DNA from: Paulinella micropora | Lineage: Eukaryota > Cercozoa > Imbricatea > Euglyphida | DNA length: 30,124 nucleotides | Direction: 5' to 3' | Assembly (NCBI GenBank): GCA_009731375.1 | Contig: BJOX01000176.1 | Location: 22,636 to 52,759 of the forward strand | Shown here: one piece after another, positions 1 to 7,734 of the stretch | Layout: each line of letters opens with the position of its first letter | How positions within the stretch are numbered: position 1 is the first letter of the stretch | The notes under the pieces: model-generated | What the model was told of the DNA's origin: nothing | Seen by the model: only the letters and a program-made list of their open reading frames with translations | Database searches by the model: none | Made by a program: the position numbers and the translations under genes

Positions 1-10
1 TTTTATTTTA

Positions 11-286
11 TTATAAATATTTTTTCAATTCATCCTTGTTTTGAACCCAAGGTTGCTTCATCAACCACTCAATATATGGTTTATCAATCTTAGCAATGTC
101 TTCAATTTTTTTTGCCTTGTATTTACCGAAATGAAATACATCCTTCGGCTGAGAGGCTTTAATCTTTTCAATTGTCTTAATTTCTTCATCAATTATCTGT
201 TGCACATCTTTTACAGAAAAGAATTCCTTATTCTTCTCAATTGAAAGTCGTCCAAATTTTTCAGATAGTCTGGTGAGGGAGGTCAT
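11..286 (-). CDS. Small FGKYKGK-type (DUF3820 / ExoX C-terminal-like) protein, 91 aa
   Basis: Intact 91-codon ORF from an ATG at 284-286 to a TAA at 11-13. The C-terminal half has HFGKYKAKKIEDIAK followed by PYIEWLMKQPW, the signature of a small domain seen at the C-terminus of bacterial ExoX-like exonucleases, in DUF3820 proteins and in short proteins of large DNA viruses. The N-terminal half is charged and probably helical. No catalytic DEDD exonuclease motifs are present, so an enzymatic role cannot be claimed. The ORF is AT-rich and intronless, unlike the multi-exon genes further right, which raises the possibility of transfer from a virus or bacterium (inference). An alternative is the last exon of a longer host gene. 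I am fairly sure of the domain resemblance and unsure of origin and function. Confidence 0.5.
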   Translation of the reverse strand: MTSLTRLSEKFGRLSIEKNKEFFSVKDVQQIIDEEIKTIEKIKASQPKDVFHFGKYKAKKIEDIAKIDKPYIEWLMKQPWVQNKDELKKYL

Positions 287-766
287 TGGTCTATATAGAG
301 TGGTAAAAAATTTTATGAAAAAAAAATTAATTAATCAAACTCGCAACAGGAGAGGACTTTCATTTTTTCAAAAAAAGATAACTAAGTCTAGCACAGCAGT
401 AAAAACTAAGAGACGGGTTTTGATGTCTCTTCGTGTTGATTTGGCAAAAGATAGATGAGTTATCTTTTTTTTAGAGTTTGAGAGAAATTCATATATGGAC
501 TATTTATTGATTAAGAATGCTTGTATTGAATTTGGATGAAATTATGTATATTTTTATTGAAATTAATAGTAAGACGAATTTATATAAAAATAGCATTATT
601 TTATATAAAAGATAAGTGTGCTATAGTAATACCTATAGTAGTAGTTTTTGACACAGCAGTTGAGGACCGGGAATCGAAGCAAACGATTGAAGACTGAGGA
701 GGGGGAACACTGAGTCTGTGAGTGGTAGACGAAGAACTGGCAGCGTTCGACTGTGAGTGCAGGTAT
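287..766. other. AT-rich spacer without a convincing gene
   Basis: A basic 47-codon plus-strand ORF starts at the ATG at 315 and ends at 458. It would be divergent from the 11-286 ORF, but it has no recognisable motif and is probably chance. A minus-strand ORF at 601-801 reads a Ser/Thr-rich peptide overlapping the end of the split gene at 767-866 in another frame, and is likely a shadow. Base composition changes from strongly AT-rich to balanced near position 600. Confidence 0.3.
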
Positions 767-866
767 TCAGTGGTTGTCATGTTCGCAGTGAACAGTTGCA
801 ATGTTGTCTTCTTCCAGGTCCATGTCTTTCTTGCATGTAAAACAGGTCGCCTTGGAAGCGCACTTC
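767..866 (-). pseudogene. 3' part of a Cys/His-rich gene split by the retrotransposon
   Basis: Read on the minus strand from the insertion point, this encodes 31 residues beginning CASKATCFTCKKDM and ending TVHCEHDNH, then TGA at 767-769. Cysteines spaced C-x5-C-x2-C followed by an H-C-x-H-x2-H cluster suggest a small zinc-binding tail. Removing one copy of the 4-bp target duplication joins this frame exactly to the open frame ending at 11263 on the other side of the element, where the last residues are GSEK. The family is not recognised. The insertion separates this tail from the rest of the gene by 10.4 kb, so the allele is presumably broken. Confidence 0.5.
863..866. repeat. Target-site duplication, left copy (CTTC)
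   Basis: CTTC immediately precedes the left LTR and is repeated immediately after the right LTR at 11263-11266. A further A is shared, but on the right it is the last base of the LTR. A 4-bp duplication restores the host reading frame exactly. Confidence 0.8.
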
Positions 867-1113
867 TGTTACAATCCCCGAAGATAGCTCAATAAAAAGT
901 CGGTAATACAACCAGACACAAATCCCCAAAAGAGAATGATGTCTCGTTATATTAGCTCAGTGAAGCCGAAAAGAAAACGGCAACAGACCAAGGTTAAAAT
1001 GGCATTAGGTCAAATCCGGCCAAACGATATTGAAAATAATGGGAAAAAACTAGGTGCACCTGACACCAGAAAAAGGGTACTTTTTACCGGCTATCCGGGG
1101 GGTGATGCCTACA
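867..1113 (-). repeat. 3' LTR (247 bp)
   Basis: On the plus strand it begins TGTTACAATCCCCG and ends GATGCCTACA; the same termini occur at 11017-11262. The boundary at 1113 is where identity with the other copy stops and the polypurine tract begins. TG...CA ends are standard for LTRs. The open frame across 936-1250 is a by-product and not a gene. Confidence 0.9.
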
Positions 1114-1126
1114 GTACCCCTTCCCG
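1114..1126 (-). promoter_or_regulatory. Polypurine tract for plus-strand priming
   Basis: In element orientation the bases before the 3' LTR read CGGGAAGGGGTAC, a purine run abutting the LTR start TGTAGG. This is the expected position and composition of a gypsy polypurine tract. Confidence 0.7.
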
Positions 1127-1908
1127 TTTTTATGACGGAAATATGCAATATTATAATATTATAATTGCTGATTTCTTTTCTGCACAAACGCTACGGGGTG
1201 TCGCAACTAAGTGCATTAACCCACGGATAGACGGTGCAGTGGATATATAAAACGCATACGCCAGACACGAGTCAACTATAAATCTCCAGCCTCGTTTTTG
1301 TAAATAAAAACTCCTCCTTCCACACTTGTTGTCCCCCCCGTAACTTAATTCTGAGGCAGTATGTCAAGAACAAATAGTATTACTATTGCAATAAAAGCAG
1401 CGTTATAATTTTTCTCCTTCTCCAAAAACACTTCCGATCAGTAAATACATTGTCTTTTAATAACATACCCTTGTATTCAATCGGTTACCTTAATATAGTA
1501 CTAGGGGGCCAGACCTAATAACTATATCCAAAGCCGGGGTGAGTGAGCCCGACCATGCGATATGCCGACACAAGTAGAGACGGACCGTGCTGGTATGACG
1601 ATATTAAGTATATCCAAAGAAAAAAATTTAATATGTCTACTATGAGAACATTTTTTGAGAACATCACCCTGGATACTTGAAGCAGGGTCGTACCAGGAAC
1701 ACCATCGCTAAACTCACAAGCGATCCCCTTATACGGTGTCGTATCCATTTGCCGATTGACCCTCGCACTCATATGTTGCGATAAAAATGCCAAGTAACAA
1801 CAATGGTATAAAAACATTTTAATAAGACATGATCTGACATGGGCACTATGAGATTAATCCACATGCAGCTTTCAATGTCCGACGCGTGATAAAAGAAAAA
1901 AATGTCAC
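1127..1908 (-). other. Retrotransposon 3' untranslated region
   Basis: About 780 bases between the pol stop and the polypurine tract. A 100-codon minus ORF at 1515-1817 has a hydrophobic stretch but no env-like signal peptide plus transmembrane arrangement that I can defend. I see nothing else coding. Confidence 0.5.
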
Positions 1909-4900
1909 TTACTGCCTTCGTCGCCTTGCGCGAACCCCTTTGCCAGGTGGCGGGCCGCCAACAAAAGTCAAGTCAAACTTCGACTCCTCCAGAATGTCCC
2001 ATATTTTGTTAGGGATGGCGCCCAAAGATAAGTCAAAAGGAATGTCAAGCACTCCTCTAGGCAGTGACTGAATAGTCCACGCAGTGTGGTCTTTGTCTCG
2101 AAGGGTAATAGTATCATCCCATGTCTCGAGATTTTTCGCGTCTTTGTACACCGGTAAATATTGTCTAGCTTTTGGATCCTCAACAGGGTCCATGCTTCTC
2201 CAAAAATGGAGTACCGGTTGTATCGTTTTTGCTGCTAAGGATCTCTTCGATGTCCGTGCTGCCCGTGTAGTCTGCGGGACCGCCACAGCTCGCATGAGAT
2301 AAAGATCTGAGAGAGTGTCATCGGCAACATGAGATTCTGCCGGTCTCAACAGATAAAAAGCGTCTCGGACCCACTTGATGGCCGCAATCGCCTCTCCTTC
2401 CTTCCATCGCACATGTCGAATGTCCACATTACCCGCGTTCGGGTTAGTGTCCTTCTCCCCTCCTCCTCCATGGACATCCGTCGCTCGCGTCGACCTTGCC
2501 ACCTTCCTCGGTTGGTCGAAGATGAGATCGTTTTGCGCTCTCCTCCTCTGCGCCTCCGTGAACTTCTCCTTCGTACCGCCGCGGACTATGGGGGCTTTAG
2601 ACTGAGTCCCCGCCGCGCTTTTGCGGTTTGAGTCTTCCTTACTCTCCTTCTCGGTCTCCTCCTTCTCCGTGACCGGTGCCCGATAGGCATTCTCCTCCTC
2701 TAAGGTATCCTCCTTCTGTATAGGCGGTACCTCTTTGAAGTCCTCCTTCATCCGTTTCAACGCCTCCTCAACGGATTCATCCTCAAGTAAGAAGGGGTCA
2801 TATTTGATCAGCCTTCGAACATTCACAATCTGCACCTTCCCTCTACCCCTGATCTTATAATTCAGAGGTCCCATCTGTTCCATGATCTGGTATGGTCCTT
2901 TCCAGTGGGTAAACAGCTTAGAGCTAACCCCCTTAGGGACTTGAGGATGGTACAAGAGTACAATATCCCCAACCTGGAAACGGACTTGATCTAAGTGCGC
3001 TTGTCGCACTCCTTGTGCGTCAGTCTTTCTGCGCTCCGCCTCCCTGTGCGCCGCAACTATTTGTTCCGCCTCCATCTTCGCTCTTAGTCTCATCCCGAAC
3101 AACTCATCCTCATCTGCCCAAGTGTCTTTTGGATGCAGAAGTGAGGTTGGGATATTAGGCTCTCGGCCGTAAACCAATTGATATGGCGAGACTGAGCTCC
3201 TGGCTCCTCCTAATGCCGATGAGGGTAGACAGTTCATTGCAAAGGCAAATGAAGGTGCTGCCTCCACCCAGGCTCTCTGATTCTCCTTCTTCATACAGTA
3301 CATCTTAAGCGAGGCTTTGAGAGGTCTATGTACCCGCTCGATCTTGCCATTCGCTCTCGGGTTATAGGCAGTAACATATTGCCATTTCATCCCGTAGTAC
3401 TTAGATAGTCTGTCGATGACTTCATTATTAAAGTCAGAACCTCGATCAGAACATATCTTTCTAGGCACTCCGATCTGCGAGACGATCCTATCGATCAGAG
3501 CCTCCGCAGTTGTCTTGCCTGTAGCGTCCTTAACAGGAACAACCCAGACATAATTGGTGGCTCGATCTATTGCGGTAAGAAGGTATCTGTACCCTTCTGC
3601 CGATTCGGGGAAAGGTCCCACATGATCGATGTGTAAAAATTCAAACATCCCGGCGTGTAACGGGAATGTACCGATCAGGCCAAAGTTCGCCTTCAGCGGT
3701 GTCTTTGTGGTTTTGCATGGGATGCATGCGTCCACTTCCCTGTCTATCTCCTCCTTCATCCCTTTCCACCAAAATCGCCTCGCTATGAACCAATGAGTTC
3801 TTTGTCGACCCGGATGTGCCAGTAAGGGGCAGTTATGGGCTGCGACATATATAAAGCGCCTCAACTTCTCTGGTACCCAGAGAGTCCATTTGTCAGGCTG
3901 TGATGCAAATTTGCCATGCTGGCCCTTGTACCACAATAGCCCATCTCTCCACGCCATCTCCTTCATCTGATCTTTGATCTGTGGAGTCTTTTTAAGCTCA
4001 TTAGGGTTCTTGTATAACGTTATGAGCTCCTTGAACTCCGGATCCGTCGCCTGTTGCTGCCTCCACGCGGTAGGCGAGGCGATATGAATAGTACCGTCCT
4101 CCAACCTTACTCCTACCCTTTCCGGGTCTTCATCAAGCTCGCTTCGATTTTCCTGTGGAGGTTCAGTACAGACCTCAGTCGTCTCCTCCTCTTCTTTTAT
4201 ATTCGCCTTCGCGTTCTCGTATGCCTCATAAGACCACTCAGCGTCTTCGAGAACATGCGCCTCACAGCATATGCCATGCTCCGGGCCTTGAGGACTATAT
4301 CGTAGACCCGTGCGGTCATAACGAACGCCTCTTGCCATCTGCATCGCCTCTATGTGGCTCACCTCGTATACCTTGTCCGTGGACAGGTCCATCATCTCCA
4401 CTGATGATACGAGAGCCGACACCTCCGACTGAAACTCTAGCCTGGAAAGGCTATCAGCGACTACGTTTCGCTTTCCCGGTAAGTAGACCATCGTGAAATT
4501 GAAACATGACAAGAAAGCTTGCCACCGCGCCAAACGGCCGGTTTGTTCATGATTCATCAACCAAAGAAGGTTGTGATGATCGGTCCTAACCGTGAATAGA
4601 GGTCCTCCCCACAAGTATTCTCTGAGCCTCTTGAGAGCCCATACTACTGCCAACGCCTCCCTCTGTCGCGTGCAGTAATTTCGCTCCGCCGCACACAGCT
4701 TTCTACTAATAAACATGATCGGGCGCAACTTTTTCTCCTCATCTTCCTGTTGCAGCACCGCGCCAATCGCAAACTTAGATGCATCCGTGTCGACTACGAA
4801 CGGTTTCGTAAAGTCGGGCATCATAAGTACTAATCCGCCGTCCTTGGGATCTTTATAAATGATATCTTTGAGCGTATTAAACGCCTGCAAAGCCTCCTCA

Positions 4901-7656
4901 TCCCACTTCTCAAAGTCTCCAAAATCAATCATCTTCTCCAGCTTAGCCCGAGTTGCACCCCAATCGGGTATGAACTGGCTGTAGTACTGTGCCATCGCAA
5001 GAAAAGAGTGTAACTCTGTGCGATTCTTTGGCAACTGTCTACTCATGATCTCCTCCCTCTTTTCGCGCGATATCGAGACCCTATTATGAGAAATCTCGTA
5101 ACCCAAATACGTCACACTTGTCCTGGCAAGCTGACATTTCTTTAGGTTGCATTTCAGGCCAAAAGCTCCGATGCGCCTGAAGACATCTGACAAGTGATCG
5201 ATATGCTCTTCCATTGTGTTAGAGTATACGATGATGTCATCGATGTAACAAAATGCATATTCTCCCGCCTTCTGTCCTCTCCTTCTCATAAAACCATCCT
5301 CCGACTGGTCGTCATATTGACCGCTCAACATCTTCTGCATCGCCTTCTGAAAGAGCCCCGGGGCCTGTTTGAGTCCCATTGGAAGCACCTTCCACTGGTA
5401 TATTTCCATACCCACAACGAATGCAGTCAGCCATCTGGATTTCTCGTCCAGTGGTATCTGCCAGAAGCCGTTCTTAAGGTCAATGACCGAATAGAATTTA
5501 GCATTCCGCAGCACCCTTCTGCCTTCTTCTAAGGTCGGCAGAGGATTTCTCTCTTCCTCTAGCACCTTATTCACACGGGCATAATTGATCGTCAAGCGCC
5601 ATTCTCCTCCTGGCTTAGGGACGATTTTCGGTTGAGAGACAATTGGAGATGTAGATCTCTCAATAAAGTCCTCATCGAGCAACTGTCTCACATTCTCCTC
5701 CGCTATTTTTGCCTCATGTATGCTCAAATTTGCCCTCCGTGGTGCCGGAGATGGCTCCGCACCCGGTATCTTGTAAATGACAGCAGTGAAGTCATCCGAC
5801 TTTACACCACCTGCCCGAGGAGGGTCGAAAATTTCTCTGTACGCCTCCATCTTAGCTTTGAGAAACGCCTTCTCTCTCTCCGAACCCACTCCTTCTTCTA
5901 AAATTTTCCGCGCCGCCGCTTGGAAATCTTCCTCCGACATCTTCTTATGCTCCTTGAGGGGCGCTAAGTCCTCCTCCAAACTCAAATCTTCCTCGGACAA
6001 ATCGTCTAGTCCCGTTCTTTCATACGTGACTGTGTCCGGCTCATCATCATGACCCAGCCCGACAAGCATATCAATAAGGTTCGCGTATTGTATCGGAGCC
6101 TTACGGGTGTAGAAACCATCAAAGCATGTGAAAGCTTGAGGTATCAATTTCAACTTGTCCTGGGCTCTGAGCTTTTGCTTGTATGCACTGCTCTGCTCCC
6201 GAGACCCGAGTCGACAAGCCACCACTAACTGTTGCTTGCGAGAAGGAACAGGTATAGGATGATCAATAAGCCGGTCCCTTATCTCCTGTGCCCAGATCGC
6301 CTTCTCATTGTATGGCAGAATGACAGTATACGGCTTGTTACTCTCAAATAGAGTCCGTAGACACTTTTTCACTTCAGTTAATGAGCGCGGCCAGGTAGGC
6401 ACATCGCCCCAAAAGTTCGTGATAAAAGTTTTAATGTCATCCGCTGGAGTATCGGGGATACGCCCCTTCCTCCTTGGCACAAACGCCTCTCTCTTCTCAT
6501 CTGACACCTTCGCATGGTAACAGTAGCCATTAGTAATATGGACATCTGCCCCGCCACCTTCTGCGAATCTGGCCAACGACGGGCACTGTTTCGCAACACA
6601 TATTATCTCCTCATTACGCGCTACGACTAAGTCATCAATAGACTTTCTGTCCCATGCGGGAATCGTAACCGTATACGCCTGCATCTCCGTCTCCCAATTG
6701 TCGGTCCAGGTCAGTTCCTCCGGCACTGTGACATAGGGGTGTACATAGGCTTCAGTTGCCTCATGTACGAAGGCCAACTTTTTCCTCTCCGTTGCTAGAC
6801 TCAGCTCAAAAGCCTCGTATGAGTCAGTAGCAGTCATCGGATTAATATCCTCCTCCTCTCCATTCTTCACTCCATAAATCACCCGCCGTGCGGCGCAATC
6901 GATCACAGCCCCCATCGTAGCCAATTGGTCATACGACAGCAGGATTGAACCGTGGTAATCGGGGACAACATAGAGGTCCGCACGATATACTCGACCGGAT
7001 TTCAATTTGAAAATTAATGTGACGATGCCCGTAATTTCCGTACGGCTGCCTACCCCTTTTAGGGTCCCCTTTGTTTTTCTAATGTTTTTGTCCACCCATG
7101 TCCGGTGACTATTCAAAAACTTCTGGCCGACAATATTAATATTCGCCATCGTATCATTACCAACTTTTAATGTGGTTTGTAAAGTTTCACAAAAGAGGTC
7201 AGTGTAGCATAGCGCGTCTGGTCTATGTAAACTAGCCGCTAGCACATGAATTTTTCGTTCTAGGGTTTTGAGTCTAAGCTCAAGTTCCTTGTCCTCTTCT
7301 CGTTCTCCCCCCTTTTCCGCCAACTTAACTTCTTGAGTCTCCGGGGCTTCCGGTATCTCGAGTGTCTTTTGGACAGAGTCTGGTACACCGAGTGTACTCG
7401 TGTCTATAGCAGAGACTATTGAGTCCTTTGGCGGGGGTACGGTCCGCTGCTTCTTCGTAGGAGAAGACCTAGCCTTTGGTTTCGGCTTCCTCTCCTCCAT
7501 CGCCTTCTTCGCCTTCCTATTCGCATCATTTATCATATTAGCTCTCGAAGGATGAACTAGCAAGTGCTTACCTTGAGGCTTGTGAGGCTGTGTGCCTTCA
7601 CCTTCACGTCTGGGAGGAACGGAACCGTTCGTATCCTGTTCATCAACAGTAGGCAT
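1909..7656 (-). CDS. pol: Retrotransposon Pol: protease, RT, RNase H, integrase
   Basis: 1915 residues counted from the ATG at 7656, but probably translated as an extension of Gag (see 7732-7734). Order: basic/acidic linker 1-150. Retropepsin-like fold about 160-275, with D168-T-M in place of D-T/S-G and a downstream GAVID strand. Long spacer to about 640. Reverse transcriptase about 640-870, with D726 in the YSVIDLKNGF motif and Y804-I-D-D807. RNase H about 950-1075, with D958, E1000, D1026 and D1068. Integrase zinc finger H1274, H1281, C1311, C1314. Integrase core D1344, D1404, E1440, where D404-to-E spacing is the canonical 35 residues. GPY/F motif W1585-K-G-P-Y1589. Residues beyond 1600 form a 310-residue charged, then mixed tail without a chromodomain I can recognise. 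All catalytic residues of RT, RNase H and integrase are present; only the protease motif deviates. Confidence 0.95.
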   Translation of the reverse strand: MPTVDEQDTNGSVPPRREGEGTQPHKPQGKHLLVHPSRANMINDANRKAKKAMEERKPKPKARSSPTKKQRTVPPPKDSIVSAIDTSTLGVPDSVQKTLEIPEAPETQEVKLAEKGGEREEDKELELRLKTLERKIHVLAASLHRPDALCYTDLFCETLQTTLKVGNDTMANINIVGQKFLNSHRTWVDKNIRKTKGTLKGVGSRTEITGIVTLIFKLKSGRVYRADLYVVPDYHGSILLSYDQLATMGAVIDCAARRVIYGVKNGEEEDINPMTATDSYEAFELSLATERKKLAFVHEATEAYVHPYVTVPEELTWTDNWETEMQAYTVTIPAWDRKSIDDLVVARNEEIICVAKQCPSLARFAEGGGADVHITNGYCYHAKVSDEKREAFVPRRKGRIPDTPADDIKTFITNFWGDVPTWPRSLTEVKKCLRTLFESNKPYTVILPYNEKAIWAQEIRDRLIDHPIPVPSRKQQLVVACRLGSREQSSAYKQKLRAQDKLKLIPQAFTCFDGFYTRKAPIQYANLIDMLVGLGHDDEPDTVTYERTGLDDLSEEDLSLEEDLAPLKEHKKMSEEDFQAAARKILEEGVGSEREKAFLKAKMEAYREIFDPPRAGGVKSDDFTAVIYKIPGAEPSPAPRRANLSIHEAKIAEENVRQLLDEDFIERSTSPIVSQPKIVPKPGGEWRLTINYARVNKVLEEERNPLPTLEEGRRVLRNAKFYSVIDLKNGFWQIPLDEKSRWLTAFVVGMEIYQWKVLPMGLKQAPGLFQKAMQKMLSGQYDDQSEDGFMRRRGQKAGEYAFCYIDDIIVYSNTMEEHIDHLSDVFRRIGAFGLKCNLKKCQLARTSVTYLGYEISHNRVSISREKREEIMSRQLPKNRTELHSFLAMAQYYSQFIPDWGATRAKLEKMIDFGDFEKWDEEALQAFNTLKDIIYKDPKDGGLVLMMPDFTKPFVVDTDASKFAIGAVLQQEDEEKKLRPIMFISRKLCAAERNYCTRQREALAVVWALKRLREYLWGGPLFTVRTDHHNLLWLMNHEQTGRLARWQAFLSCFNFTMVYLPGKRNVVADSLSRLEFQSEVSALVSSVEMMDLSTDKVYEVSHIEAMQMARGVRYDRTGLRYSPQGPEHGICCEAHVLEDAEWSYEAYENAKANIKEEEETTEVCTEPPQENRSELDEDPERVGVRLEDGTIHIASPTAWRQQQATDPEFKELITLYKNPNELKKTPQIKDQMKEMAWRDGLLWYKGQHGKFASQPDKWTLWVPEKLRRFIYVAAHNCPLLAHPGRQRTHWFIARRFWWKGMKEEIDREVDACIPCKTTKTPLKANFGLIGTFPLHAGMFEFLHIDHVGPFPESAEGYRYLLTAIDRATNYVWVVPVKDATGKTTAEALIDRIVSQIGVPRKICSDRGSDFNNEVIDRLSKYYGMKWQYVTAYNPRANGKIERVHRPLKASLKMYCMKKENQRAWVEAAPSFAFAMNCLPSSALGGARSSVSPYQLVYGREPNIPTSLLHPKDTWADEDELFGMRLRAKMEAEQIVAAHREAERRKTDAQGVRQAHLDQVRFQVGDIVLLYHPQVPKGVSSKLFTHWKGPYQIMEQMGPLNYKIRGRGKVQIVNVRRLIKYDPFLLEDESVEEALKRMKEDFKEVPPIQKEDTLEEENAYRAPVTEKEETEKESKEDSNRKSAAGTQSKAPIVRGGTKEKFTEAQRRRAQNDLIFDQPRKVARSTRATDVHGGGGEKDTNPNAGNVDIRHVRWKEGEAIAAIKWVRDAFYLLRPAESHVADDTLSDLYLMRAVAVPQTTRAARTSKRSLAAKTIQPVLHFWRSMDPVEDPKARQYLPVYKDAKNLETWDDTITLRDKDHTAWTIQSLPRGVLDIPFDLSLGAIPNKIWDILEESKFDLTFVGGPPPGKGVRARRRRQ

Positions 7657-7731
7657 AACTGTGACTGTCGGATTAAAAAGAACAGTTTTTATCTCCTTCT
7701 CTCTCTTCTTTTCCTCTCTCTTCTCCTCCCG

Positions 7732-7734
7732 TCA
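7732..7734 (-). promoter_or_regulatory. Probable UGA-CGG readthrough site between gag and pol
   Basis: Gag ends ...GTA GAC TGA, followed directly by CGG GAG GAG. The 25 codons between this TGA and the pol ATG are all sense and in the same frame (10242 minus 7656 is 2586, divisible by 3). The whole 10242-1909 interval is therefore one frame of 2778 codons interrupted by a single internal UGA. UGA followed by CGG is a known leaky context in plant RNA viruses such as tobraviruses. No frameshift is needed. The purine-rich 3' flank shows no obvious stem-loop. Confidence 0.7.

Noticed and set aside
936-1250. 104-codon ORF at the left LTR and 66-codon ORF in the right LTR (11086-11286)
   Set aside because: Both are the same LTR sequence read in the antisense direction; LTR termini, PPT and target duplication explain the repeat better than a duplicated gene.
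1515-1817. Possible env-like third ORF of the retrotransposon
   Set aside because: Only 100 codons, one weak hydrophobic stretch, no signal peptide or cysteine pattern.
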